From: Rhizophagus irregularis
Lineage: Eukaryota; Glomeromycota; Glomeromycetes; Glomerales; Glomeraceae
Length of the DNA: 64,000 nucleotides
Assembly (NCBI RefSeq): GCF_026210795.1
Contig: NC_089450.1
Span: 3,224,001-3,288,000 of the forward strand
Reading direction: 5' to 3'
Shown: one piece after another, positions 46,501 to 56,650 of the stretch
Numbering within the stretch: position 1 is the first letter of the stretch
Layout of the letters: every line of letters begins with the position of its first letter
Program-made: the position numbers and the translations under genes
The notes under the pieces: generated by a model
What the model saw: only the letters and a program-made list of their open reading frames with translations
Database searches by the model: none
Told to the model about the DNA's origin: nothing

Positions 46501-47511
46501 AAAGAATTCAGTTAGTTTAAGTTATATGTAAATATTATATAAATAAGTAAGAATAGAATTAAATAAATAACTTATAACATACCATCTATTAAATAAAAAA
46601 AAATAGTTAGTTTAAATTATATGTAAATATTATAACAATAAGTAATAATAGAATTAAATAAATAACTTACTCCCTATATTTTTAAATAATTTTTTAAATA
46701 AAGAATTTAGTTAGTTTAAATTATATGTAAATATTATATAAATAATTAATAATAGAATTAAATAAATAACTGAACTTACCATCTATAAAATAATTTTATA
46801 AATAAACTGTTTAGTTAGTTTAAATTATAAATAATAGAAATATAAATATAACTTACACCCTGTAATATTATTAATTATTAATTAATTAGATGTAAACATA
46901 ATACAATAGTATTTACTGTAAATTAAATATATTACTTACAATCTAATTATTTAAATTAAGAATATAATTAGTTGAATTATTATATAAAATATTAGTCAAA
47001 TAAATATAATGTTGTAACTTACCATCTGTAATATAATTAATTATTTAAACAAAGAATTTAGTTATTTGAATATTTTATAAATAAATAAAGTAAAGAACTA
47101 AATATTTAAAATTACTGATAACTTACGGACTATAGTATTATTATCATTAAGAATTATTTAGTTACATGAAATATAATAAAAATAATAAGCGATTCCATTA
47201 TTATTCAATTATAAGATAATTTATTAACTTACGAGCTAAATTATTTAAAATAATTTTTGTGTAATATAGATAGTTTAAATTATATTAATTTGTGTATAAT
47301 ATAAGGAAAAATTATATACAGTATTTAAATTATTACAAAAAAAATTTAATACTTCAGTTAGTTTAATATACCTTTAGATTCTTCAGTACTTTCTTCAAAT
47401 TCTTCAATACTACTGGAAACTAGTTTATTATATTGCAAATTTATTTAAAAATCTTAATACTAATTGTATTAATTATTTGTGCTATATAAATGATTATTAC
47501 CTTCATCATCA
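43553..47511 (-). CDS. protein kinase gene with ~25 three-nucleotide exons
   Basis: 5' end not determined (the frame is open to about 47666). Exons from the 5' side: 47511-47501; 47419-47372 (acidic SSSIEEFEESTEESK); 25 exons of 3 nt each between 47235 and 44923; one 1-nt exon at 44849; 44772-44568; 44482-43553. Joined, the frame is continuous: the triplets are read in phase 1 and the single A restores the frame as GAA-TTT-GGA. The catalytic domain has GRGGFGTIY-like glycine loop (DRGGFGTIYKA), VVLK lysine, HCDFHDGN catalytic loop, SDLG for DFG, MAPE, and C-lobe DIYSFSMIMWEF with RPSSEEV. All key catalytic residues appear present, so it is probably active. The tail (KFHPQTCYTSRLLDFTSKEL) matches kinases that I associate with Rhizophagus. 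If the array is skipped entirely, the frame meets a stop within 10 codons. Transcript proof is lacking. Confidence 0.7.
44483..44567 (-). other. ordinary intron inside the kinase domain
   Basis: GAA|GTATGA to TTTATAG|TGG, phase 0. It joins FLNE to WNYHKSCSGSSNI in the kinase N-lobe. Its sequence differs from the array introns. Confidence 0.75.
44773..47371 (-). repeat. tandem intron array with NNN micro-exons
   Basis: About 26 introns of roughly 70-130 bp. Minus-strand consensus: GTAAGTTATTTATTTAATTC, an A+T-rich body, AAACTAACTAAA (branch point), TTCTTTATTTAAAAAATTA, then AATATAG. Between each AG and the next GT lie exactly three bases. Triplets and lowest plus-strand positions, in transcript order: CTC 47233; TCC 47127; ATG 47023; ATT 46940; GGT 46857; ATG 46780; GGA 46671; ATG 46583; ATC 46489; AGA 46379; TTA 46281; CGG 46181; CAT 46070; TAC 45964; GGC 45874; TTA 45776; GGC 45667; ATG 45555; ATC 45461; AAC 45373; AGC 45278; AGC 45186; GGT 45102; GGT 45010; ATG 44923; then single A at 44849. 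Donors are GTAAGT except GTATGT (46583 unit), GTAGGT (46070 unit) and GTAAAT (46379 unit). Confidence 0.85.
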
Positions 47512-48411
47512 CTGAAATGTTTTTTTTTATTGAACGCTTTTATTAGTATGGGTATATATATGGTAATAATTATATGCAAAATGTTGATCATCACATGTGC
47601 AAGCATTTGCATATATGACAAACAAATTTTGAATATCTGGAAACTGGAATGTATATCAATTATCAAGTCTTTTTGTTATGTAGCAAAAATTATAAAACAG
47701 AAAATTTTCTTAATACTTAAGGGTAGTTATAAGCGATATTAGACTAAAAATTGTCAATCATCACATGACCACGGGCCGAACAAAAACAGACAAAATTTTA
47801 TGATTTCTCACAAACTATCATATAAATTTTGTCAGATATACAAATAGAAAGAAGCTAAACATGTAATTTATCTATTTATTAAAATATTAAATTATTTGTT
47901 TTTAACCTTTTAAATGTATTTAGATTTTGGGTGCCAATTTTTGACTTTATTTAAAGACTGAACATTTTTTTTATTCGTCAAAATATTTAAATTCAATATA
48001 ATATTTGGATCCTTAAGTAAATTTGTAGAGAAGGTAAAAAAGCTATATAATGAAGTTATTAGAAAGGTAATTTGTTGGAACGTTCACTTTTTTCTGCATT
48101 ACAACCTCCTTATTCCGCTGATTTTAGAGTCTAATACGAGATGAGTTTTCTAGTTTAGTATTTTTTTTTGAAAAGGAAGGCTAAATAAATAAAAATTTTT
48201 TAGAGATTTCAAACAAAAAGCAAAATTTTTAAGCTTACATCATCCGTTATAATAGATATAACAAATTTATCCTTTCTGTAATTTCAGCAGTTATTTAATA
48301 ATTCTAAATAAGCAATAAACATAATAATGTAGGATTTATTTATAAACATCAAATCTCAACTTAGTGAACTGTTTAGGAAGTTGAAACTTAACTGAATAAA
48401 ACTTATTAACC
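47512..48411. other. upstream region of the kinase gene
   Basis: The true start of the kinase gene must lie here or be the open stretch ending PILIKAFNKKKHFSDDE. Otherwise no gene. A degenerate MITE arm (AAGTAAATTTGTAGAGAAGG) at about 48015 resembles the termini at 17163-17310. Confidence 0.35.
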
Positions 48412-48603
48412 AAGGGTCTTAGCCGATTAATTAATTGGCTAATATTAAAAAAATTTTTATTTTTTTTTATTTGATCCGTTTACGGTTTTGATGACACGTG
48501 ACCTAAATTCCCAGGGTCGAATTATGGATCGGTTTTTGAGGTACCTTAACCGAATAAAAGTCTAAATCGTTAATCAATTAATGTTAATCGGGTCCAACCT
48601 CTA
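48412..48603. repeat. imperfect inverted-repeat element
   Basis: CCGATTAATTAATTGG on the left and a mirrored GATTAACATTAATTGATTAA on the right suggest a degraded hAT-type MITE. No target duplication found. Confidence 0.3.
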
Positions 48604-49170
48604 GAATTAGTTATAACAATTGCTAAACCATGCCTTGATGAGGCAGTATCGAATTATCCAGGGAGTAAATTCAAAAAATAAATGATAAATTCTTTAAATC
48701 TCACACTTTGTTGATACAAAATTGGATATAATTATTAAGATCACACAACATTCCAATTGCAGTGAGTCAGTGACATCTTATCCAGGATGTGAACAGATTT
48801 CAGAATTTTCATCATCAGATTTACGCTCGTCCGAGTATTTTCATCATTACCACTAGTCTAATCTGTAAATTTATGTCGAAAATACATTGCATAACATGCA
48901 TAATTACATTTTTTGCATATACTGTATTATTCAAAATCATCATATTTCTGGATTTTGAGTTATTCCACAAGGCTTACTTTGAATCATGTTATTAATATAT
49001 TTGTAATAATCAGAATAATAATTATAGATGAGAAATTAAATAAAATTTTATTTTTAATTTATAATTAAATATATATTTAATAAAAGTGAGCAAATTGTTA
49101 CTGACTCAGCCAATTCTTTAAAAAGCTTGTTGTCAACTGATCACCAACGTTGAGGTGCAGCAACATTGAT

Positions 49171-49385
49171 CAGGGAAGGAAAGAGAGAAAGGGAAATAGG
49201 AAAGGGAAAATGAGAGAGGCGAAGGGGAAAGGAAAAGAAATGTAAAGAGGGAAAATGAGGGGAGGGAAAGGGAAGGAAAAGGGAAAGGGGAAAGAAGAAA
49301 TAAGAGAAAGGGGAAAGGAAAGGAAACGGGAAAGAAAGGCGAACAAGGGAATAGGGAAAAGGGAAATAAAGGGAAAAGAGCAAGA
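49171..49385 (+). repeat. purine-rich (GGGAAA)n-like tract
   Basis: About 215 bp almost entirely of A and G on the plus strand, made of degenerate GGGAAA and GAGAAA units. ORFs across it on either strand are composition artefacts. Confidence 0.8.
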
Positions 49386-50303
49386 GATACACACTACTAC
49401 CACACTCCTAACCTACATACCTAAAAGAAAATGTAAAGAAAAGGGAATATTACTCAACCATGAGTTATAAATATATAGGTCAGGGATCGGCACACATTTA
49501 CTATTAGCTCTACGCATTTCTTCAGGGCCGGCATTATGCAATTCTGGTCGGCATTATCCACAAATGGAAACGATCTACATGATTTGGCTCATTCTAAGCA
49601 AATAACCAGGACCTGACCTTTCTATGTATAGCTCGGGGTCCTCAACCATGATGTTCAAGATTATTTAAAAGAGAAGAGAACCTAAAAACTAAAGGTATTT
49701 GTGACATAATTATATTATTTATGTTACCGTATAATAAACTCACATAAGAAATAACTGTTTGCATGAGTAATTTTATTCACATGAGTAACTTTTATAAATG
49801 TGACTGATATGAGTAATTATATTAAACTTATGACAACCCAAATATCACATAATATATTTCATCATAATCTGATTTACATTATATTCAGATTTACCATCTT
49901 TTTTAATAATAAAAAAATACATTTAACTCATAAAAAAGAATGTTTACTGAATAATTGGATATATAATAATAAATAGTATAATAGAATGAATAAAAAGTAT
50001 GTAATAAATATAAAGATTTAATTTGTCTTTATTGAATCCCTCTGGATATATTGCGCTAATTGCAGCGGTTGAATCTATTTTTCTTTTATTTTCTTGGAAA
50101 ACCTAACGAATTATTTTCTTTTCGATCTCGATCAGCATGGATATTTCCATTTCATATTTACTATAATGATATTAATAAAAATGTAGAAATCATGGACAGT
50201 CCTTTAAAATTTATTTGGTCATACAATATTATAAAACAGTATTGTCTAATTGCTGTCCAAAAACACGATGTAAATATCTTAGCGTAAAATGATCAGTTAT
50301 AGT
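49386..50303. other. intergenic region
   Basis: No gene. Sequence at 49480-49640 (CAGGGATCGGCACACATTT, GCTCGGGGTCCTCAACC) resembles hAT-type ends but I could not pair them. GGCCGGCATTAT and TTCTGGTCGGCATTA lie near 49526-49555. Confidence 0.35.
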
Positions 50304-53300
50304 AGGACCCCGAAATATATATAAAAAGGTAAGGTGACTTCTGAACTTTTTACTAATAGCTGTACGCAAGGGTTTTTTATAAGTTCAGTACGCAAAATTA
50401 CCTCCTTACTTTGGATAATCGGAAAAAATACGCAAATTAATTTCCTGACCTCCGATCATCATGTGATTTACCTATTGTTTTTGTTGATCAAACTTTACGT
50501 TTATCGAAAAAAAATTTTTAAATAAAAAAATTAATTAACTTTATAAGTCACAAATTTTATAATGTGTATTATTGTATTTTATTGTAAAAAGTATTTCTAT
50601 TGTATTTTTTCAATTATATCCTTTCGACCAAAGTAATCATAATAATACTGCTTTTCATTTCCTAGCAATTTCAATACATTTTCTTCAATTAATACATTAG
50701 TTGGTCCAATATGATAAACAATATTAGAAGCAAGGTGGTGTGTTAAAAGATTACATTCTTCTCTGGTTAAATCACTAAACAAACGATGGATTGGAATATA
50801 AACATGTAAAGATATATAAGATATATCATCCAAATCCGTTATTGCTTCTTCGGTATAGCAATGATTTCCATAAGCCTCAAAGTAAACCGCAATAACCCTT
50901 CCCACGCACATTTGATCTCCATATATAACAAATACATAATCTCCCTTAATTAATGGAAAGTCTTTTGAAATATTTGCATTTTCGATATTTGGGACTTTTT
51001 TTAGTAAATTAGTTAAAAATTAGTAATTTTATTTGTATAATAAAGATGTATATATATAAAGAGATACTTACTTTGAATATGAGAATGTTGTGCTTTTTTG
51101 TTAGTCACTTTTTTCTTTTTTTTCAATTGTGCAGTCAATTCTTCAGCATGAAGCTGAGCTAAAGTAATTGATACATTTCTACGATTTTCCTTCCATCGCT
51201 TTTCACATTGGGTAACAAATCGTTGCTCTGGATTTTCATTTTTGGTAAAATAGGCAACAAAATGGCTAGCTTTATTTGGCTGAATGTTAGCCGAAGTATC
51301 AGGTCTTTTAGAAACTGTCCTGAATCTTCATTCAAGTGGTTTTGAAGTGTAAGCTTCATGCCTTTGTCGTTGCTGTAGTAAGATTTCAAAATCCAAGTTA
51401 TTTTCTGATCCATATTGAAATCCAAGATTAACTGTATATAAAAAATTATTTAATTATAAAGAATGAAAATAAATGATAATTTAAGAGTTTTAAAAATTTT
51501 TTTTCTGAAAACAATGTAACAATTTTATTGATAGATGTATGTTTTTAAAACATGACTTACTGCTATCTCCATTATATAAAGTAGATAAATCTTCGGAAAC
51601 TTGATCAATTAGAGTTAGTTGCGAACATCCTTCCTGGAATAAATTTGATAAATTCTCTTCATTATTTCCCTCTGTTGAAATACGTCTCATTTCATGTGAA
51701 GCTTCTGTTATTGCTGCAGAAAAATCGGTCTCATCATTTTCATCTTGTTCTTTATCATTTTCACTCTGGTTTTTCCTATCGGATGTTGAAACTTCTTCTT
51801 CATGAATGCTAATTAATATTTGTAAAGAATTCAATTCAGGAGAAATATCTGCAGGTTGAAGCATTCCAAGAAATTCGGCTAGTTCAACAGCTAGATGATG
51901 TGAATGCTTCATTGTTTGTGAAATTTGTTCGTCTGTTGGCCAAAGCCTTAATATTTCTAACGTTGATTCTTCTAAATTTCCATAATTGTAATCAAAATGA
52001 TAACCTATAATGAAAAAAAATCATAACAGATAAGCCATTTAATTAATAAATTGCATAATTAAAAGATTTAAGTAATGCTTACCTTGACGAACAGTTTTTT
52101 CTTGATCAAAAAATAACTTTTTTGATCTCAAAGCTTTGGTATATTGTGATATTTTGGGAAGCATTTGAATTAAATCTGCAAAGTCAAAATCTGAATTTAG
52201 TTGACGTGCAATACCAAAAAAATGTTCAACAGGCTCAGATCCATGGTACCAGGGTAAGAATGGTATTTGCGAATAATATTCACGATGAGCTTTAACTAAT
52301 AAAACAAGTGATTCACAAAGAGAAGTAAAAATTGCAAATGTTTGATTTGCTAAAAAGTTTTGGCGTAATGAAATAAAGTCAGGATATTTCTGAGAAAGTA
52401 ATTCTATATGAATACGCCATAATTGGATGAAAAAATAGCCAGTCATAACCATTCTGATTCGTTCAAGTGGAGCAATATTACGATTTAAGTAACTATCAAC
52501 TATTTCACCTTTATAAATAAAAAGTAATTAACATAGTTATACCATTATGCCATTATAAAGTAATATTAATTAATGACAGATAAATATTCTTGATATTTTA
52601 CCTATTATAAAAATATAAACTGCAAATCCCTCCATTCCAATTTTAACCTGATAATCGGTTGTTAAACATTGGCGAAAATTTGAAGAACAAAATGTTCGAT
52701 AGGCTGCTGCATCATCTTGACGATCTAACTTAATGACATCATTTTTATACAAAATGGAACTGTTTTGATTAATAAGTTGTAAGAAGTGATCATACCGGGC
52801 TGAGGAATTTCCAAATGTTAATAATCGTGCTCCAGACATTATAGCATTCCTTGCTGTTTTTTTGGCATGCTTGGGATCTTGGACACGTATAACAGGACCA
52901 ATATAGTTAAAAATAGGACATGAAAAGTTAATTTTCAATTGAGGTTCTATAACCGTTAATTTTTCACTTGTTTGAATATTGACAATTGATTGTTGTGCTT
53001 GGTATTCTGTTATAGCCCCATCAGAACCTAAGGAAAGTATATGGAGACTGAGTTGTGGTGCGATTTCTAGAATTAATCGTTTATGCAATTGTAATATTAA
53101 ATCTGCAGTGTCAGCCCCTTTATTTGGAAGTAAGGCTATAACTATTGGAGGAAATTTTGATAATGGTATCTAATATATAAAATACAATTTGTTAAAGATT
53201 AATGCATCGATATTTCAAAAAAAAAGATATATATTGCTACAAAAATTTTTAAATAAAAAAATATATCATACTTGTAATATATATGCACGAACATTTTTTG

Positions 53301-55249
53301 CAATTCCATTTTCTGATTTAACATTATTAATTATTTTTGGAATATCATTATATATATTAACTGTTGTTTCTTCATTTGATAACGTTGATCCAATAATACA
53401 ACCAAGATTAGGAGAATATCGCAATCGTGGCTTAAGTTTCGTGTTATCAGTCATTGCACAAATTGGTCCATTATAATTGACTGTATCAATTAATCTTTTA
53501 ACACGAGCTACATTTTCATAACATAATTCTGGATTAGTCAAATAATCATCATCATTTCTTCTTAATTGCCTATAACAATTAAATAAATTATGAATTTTAT
53601 TAATTACTAAAAATTTAAAACATTTGTATAAAATAATAGATAATTATACCGAATTGACTGAATTGTCCGACCTTCTAAATTTTGACGAAATAAATCCAAA
53701 GCTCTTGAACTAATCCCTCCCAATATAGTTAAAAAACTAGTGAATTCATCACTATACTTTAAGTTTCTTTTGGATTTGTTTTTCATTTTTCGTTCAATTG
53801 CATCACCCATAACTTCACAAAGACCAGTAAATATTGGTTTATCTTTAAAGGCACCTTTCAAAGCTTTGTCAGCAAGAGCAATCCAGGGATTTTCTTGTTG
53901 GTTTTCAGATTCATTGTTAAGTATATTCCAGATGTCACGAAGGTCACAATTCTTTAAACATCGTTTTAAAGGATTATCTTCCCAATAATGTTTTGGGGTA
54001 AATTTAATATTGCTGGATAATGGTAAAGGACGAGCAATTTTATTGCACAAAGCTTGGTTGTATCGAATATAAGAACATTCAGTACAAATATTTCCACGTT
54101 CAGCAATTCCAGTGCAAGCTTTTGCACGTACTGCATTACCTTTAAATGAATCATAAATAAAAGGATAATTTATTAGAATATAATTTAAAATTGGTGGAAT
54201 TTTTATGATTTAATTTAATATAAAGTATTAAAACATACTTGGTCGATCGATTTGCCATATGGATTCTGCAAAAAGTGCATGATTTAATTGTCTTTTTTGC
54301 TTAGAATTCAACTTTTTTCTACTGAATTTTTGCGAAAATAAATTGGGAAAAAGTTCGCGTGCAACTACTTCAATACGACGACTACCACCAAACTGTGCAG
54401 GAGTTCGCTTAATATACTTTGATATTTCTTCAGACTGAAGTCCCATACAAATTAACTTTTGTTTTTTAGTATTCCTTGTATTATCTGATGTCTCTTCAAT
54501 ATTAATTGCTAAAATTTCTTGATTTTGATCATTTTCATTTACTTCATCAACTCGTATAAGATCATCATCATCCATATTATCGTACACATCAGAATCATAT
54601 TCCTCTTCTTCTTCTTCAACTTGTTTTACTGGTTTTACTTCTATTGGCCTAAACCAGTTATAGATTGTCCTTTGCCCTTTATCTGCCTTACATCCAGAAC
54701 GTTGAATATGACGGTTAAGATAATCCTCCTCCCATTTACGGTTGAGTTTTATTTTTTGACCACAAATACATACTACTTTCTTGGGATGTATAATACAAGC
54801 AACATATTCATGTTTTGAAAGCCTCTCAAAGCTATATTTCCAACCCGACATATTTTTTAATAAAAAAAAAAATATATTAACGTGAAAAAATTTTTTATTT
54901 ATAATGCAAGATATATCTTAGATATATCTTGCATAAATCGTTAGATCAACATGTTACAAGCGTTACATATTTTTTACTAAATTTACTAAATAGCTGTTTA
55001 TGTTTATTTTTAATTATTTATCTCGTGAAATATATATATATATATATATGATCACCCAAAATTTACTAAAAATACGCAAAATAAACCCCTTACTTAAACA
55101 AAAACCTGTTAAAAATACGAATTTTAATGGTCTGACCGTGGCTAAAAAATCCTCAGGTTATACGCAAATCAATACTTAACCCTGTAAAATTTCTCTATGA
55201 TGGCGACGCAATTATGCACCTTACCCCTACATATATATTTCGGGGTCCT
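50304..55249 (-). mobile_element. complete 4.9 kb DNA transposon, 8-bp target duplication
   Basis: Perfect 19-bp terminal inverted repeats AGGACCCCGAAATATATAT, followed on both sides by GGTAAGGTG a few bases in. GTTATAGT is duplicated at 50296-50303 and 55250-55257. Subterminal TACGCAA motifs (several per side, facing inward as inverted copies) are candidate transposase-binding sites. It contains one eight-exon gene. Eight-bp duplications occur in hAT and P superfamilies; the ends are unlike common hAT ends and the EHFFG motif of the product suggests a P-like or unclassified group. Confidence 0.85.
50597..54851 (-). CDS. eight-exon transposase-like protein, one internal stop
   Basis: Exons: 54851-54239, 54139-53650, 53569-53272, 53169-52602, 52508-52083, 52004-51561, 51431-51072, 50994-50597. 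All introns are GT-AG, 77-129 bp. The exons total 3,597 nt, divisible by three, with all phases matching (1,198 codons plus stop). Residues ~25-65 look like a zinc finger (CICG...H...C). An acidic linker follows, then a Cys cluster (ACTGIAERGNICTEC). The core has AMTDNTKLKPRLRY, LGSDGAITEY, RVQDPKHAKKTARN and GSEPVEHFFGIAR, suggesting an RNase H-like DD-E transposase; catalytic residues are inferred, candidates being the Asp in TDNT, SDG or QDPKH and the Glu in EHFFG. The only lesion is TGA at 51328-51330 (exon 7), where the same frame stays open beyond. CGA to TGA would be a single change. Confidence 0.75.
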
Positions 55250-55434
55250 GTTATAGTCATCGGACTGCCCGATAATTTAGTGATGCAAAAAAAATAATAG
55301 TACTGTAATTATTTTCTTGAAAAAATACTTTAACTAATTTACAATTACCAATAAGACTATTGAGAATACTAAAATTAGATGCATGTAACCTGCATATATT
55401 AAAAATAAATTAAATTAGATTCCTTGGTCATAAA
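55250..55434. other. flank of the large transposon
   Basis: Begins with the second copy of the GTTATAGT target duplication; nothing else seen. Confidence 0.5.
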
Positions 55435-55650
55435 TAGTGCTTCGATCCGGATGGGTTTTTAACGGATCGATCCGCGGTTTACTACGGTTTGGCATCGGTT
55501 TATTTGAGTTGGAGCTATAAGTTTGGCCAGAATTAATAAAATTTGTGGAAGAATAATTTTTTTAAATCTGACAAAAATTATAGTTTGACAAAAATAATAG
55601 AAAAATGTTGTGAATGCTAATCAACGGATCAATCCGGATCAAAGCATCTA
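55435..55650. mobile_element. MITE with GATCCGGAT inverted ends
   Basis: Ends TAGTGCTTCGATCCGGAT on the left and TAGATGCTTTGATCCGGAT (complement) on the right; internal AACGGATCGATCC and complement. No exact target duplication is visible. Confidence 0.5.
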
Positions 55651-56249
55651 CATAATAATAACCCGGGTCCCAGTTTAACCAAACCATTTCCGGTTCATAC
55701 GACAATGTATGATTATCGCAAATGAGGTTACAGATAATCTTTCATAGCTAGTTACTTTAATAAGAGATTTTTTTTTTATTTTACTTTAATAAGAAATTTT
55801 TTAAAAAAACTTTGTTTTAATATATTTCATTTTATAGGGTCATGTCTATACAAAAAATTGTATTTTTTTTTGGAGTGTAAAGGAGTATGAAAAAATTTTT
55901 ATGGTTTCGATCTTGCTATCAAATGTTCTAAAAATAAATAATTTTCCAGATTTATTGATGGAGCAACGTTAATCCGTATTCCGTAATCATTAAATTTTCC
56001 GGTGTGTAACATCCATGATACTCCACTATCATGAATAAAATTACTTTATACGAAAAACAAAATTTTTTTATTATTATTTTACGGACTATAATACTAAAAA
56101 TTATAATTCATTTTCATGTAATCAAGAGATGAAAAAAAAAAAATACTAATCCGAGAAAAAAAAAAAGAATTTTCCTTTTTGGTTAAACATTTTGTTAAGA
56201 AAAATAGAACATTCCATGCAATGACTCGAAGATCTCATAATCAATCGAT
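55651..56249. other. A+T-rich intergenic region
   Basis: No gene that I can support. Confidence 0.4.
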
Positions 56250-56650
56250 AAAACGAAAAGTAATTTTTTTCCAAGAAGTTTAACATTACCCAACATTTTC
56301 CATCATTGTATAAAAGAGAAAAAAGAAGATAAAAAGTACACGTAATTATAGTACACGTAATTATAGTACACGTAATTATCGTAATTACGGCGCACATAAT
56401 TTAAAGACATATTATGTATAATAAATTGATTTAAAAGCTGCATAAAAGAAAGCGGTAAAACGAAAAGTATTTTTTTCCAAGGGTTTTAAATTTACCCAAC
56501 ATTGCCCAGTATTATATATATATATTTATATTTATAAAAAGGGTAAATGGGCACACGTAATTTAATATTATGTATAATCTGCTGATAAATTGATTTAAAT
56601 CTGCATAAAAGAACGAAGAAACGGAGAATTAAATTTTTATGACGATTCGC
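56250..56650. repeat. diverged ~200-bp tandem duplication
   Basis: AAAACGAAAAGTA with TTTTTTTCCAAG, TTACCCAACATT and CACGTAATT occur in the same order in both halves (starts near 56247 and 56456). The first half carries three tandem copies of GTACACGTAATTATA at 56336-56380. Confidence 0.6.

Noticed and set aside
44849-47371. Regularly spaced repeats taken as a CRISPR array or plain satellite
   Set aside because: Repeat bodies are ~70-130 bp and the variable part is only 3 nt, always between AG and GT, with branch-point motifs; this is intron structure in a eukaryotic gene.
48412-48603. Intact hAT element
   Set aside because: Only imperfect inverted repeats; no target duplication or transposase.
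49141-49470. ORFs rich in Phe/Pro/Ser (minus) and Lys/Gly/Glu (plus)
   Set aside because: Produced by the polypurine tract; no start context or homology.
54519-54818. 99-codon plus-strand ORF
   Set aside because: Antisense shadow of exon 1 of the transposase gene, which has intact splice phases.
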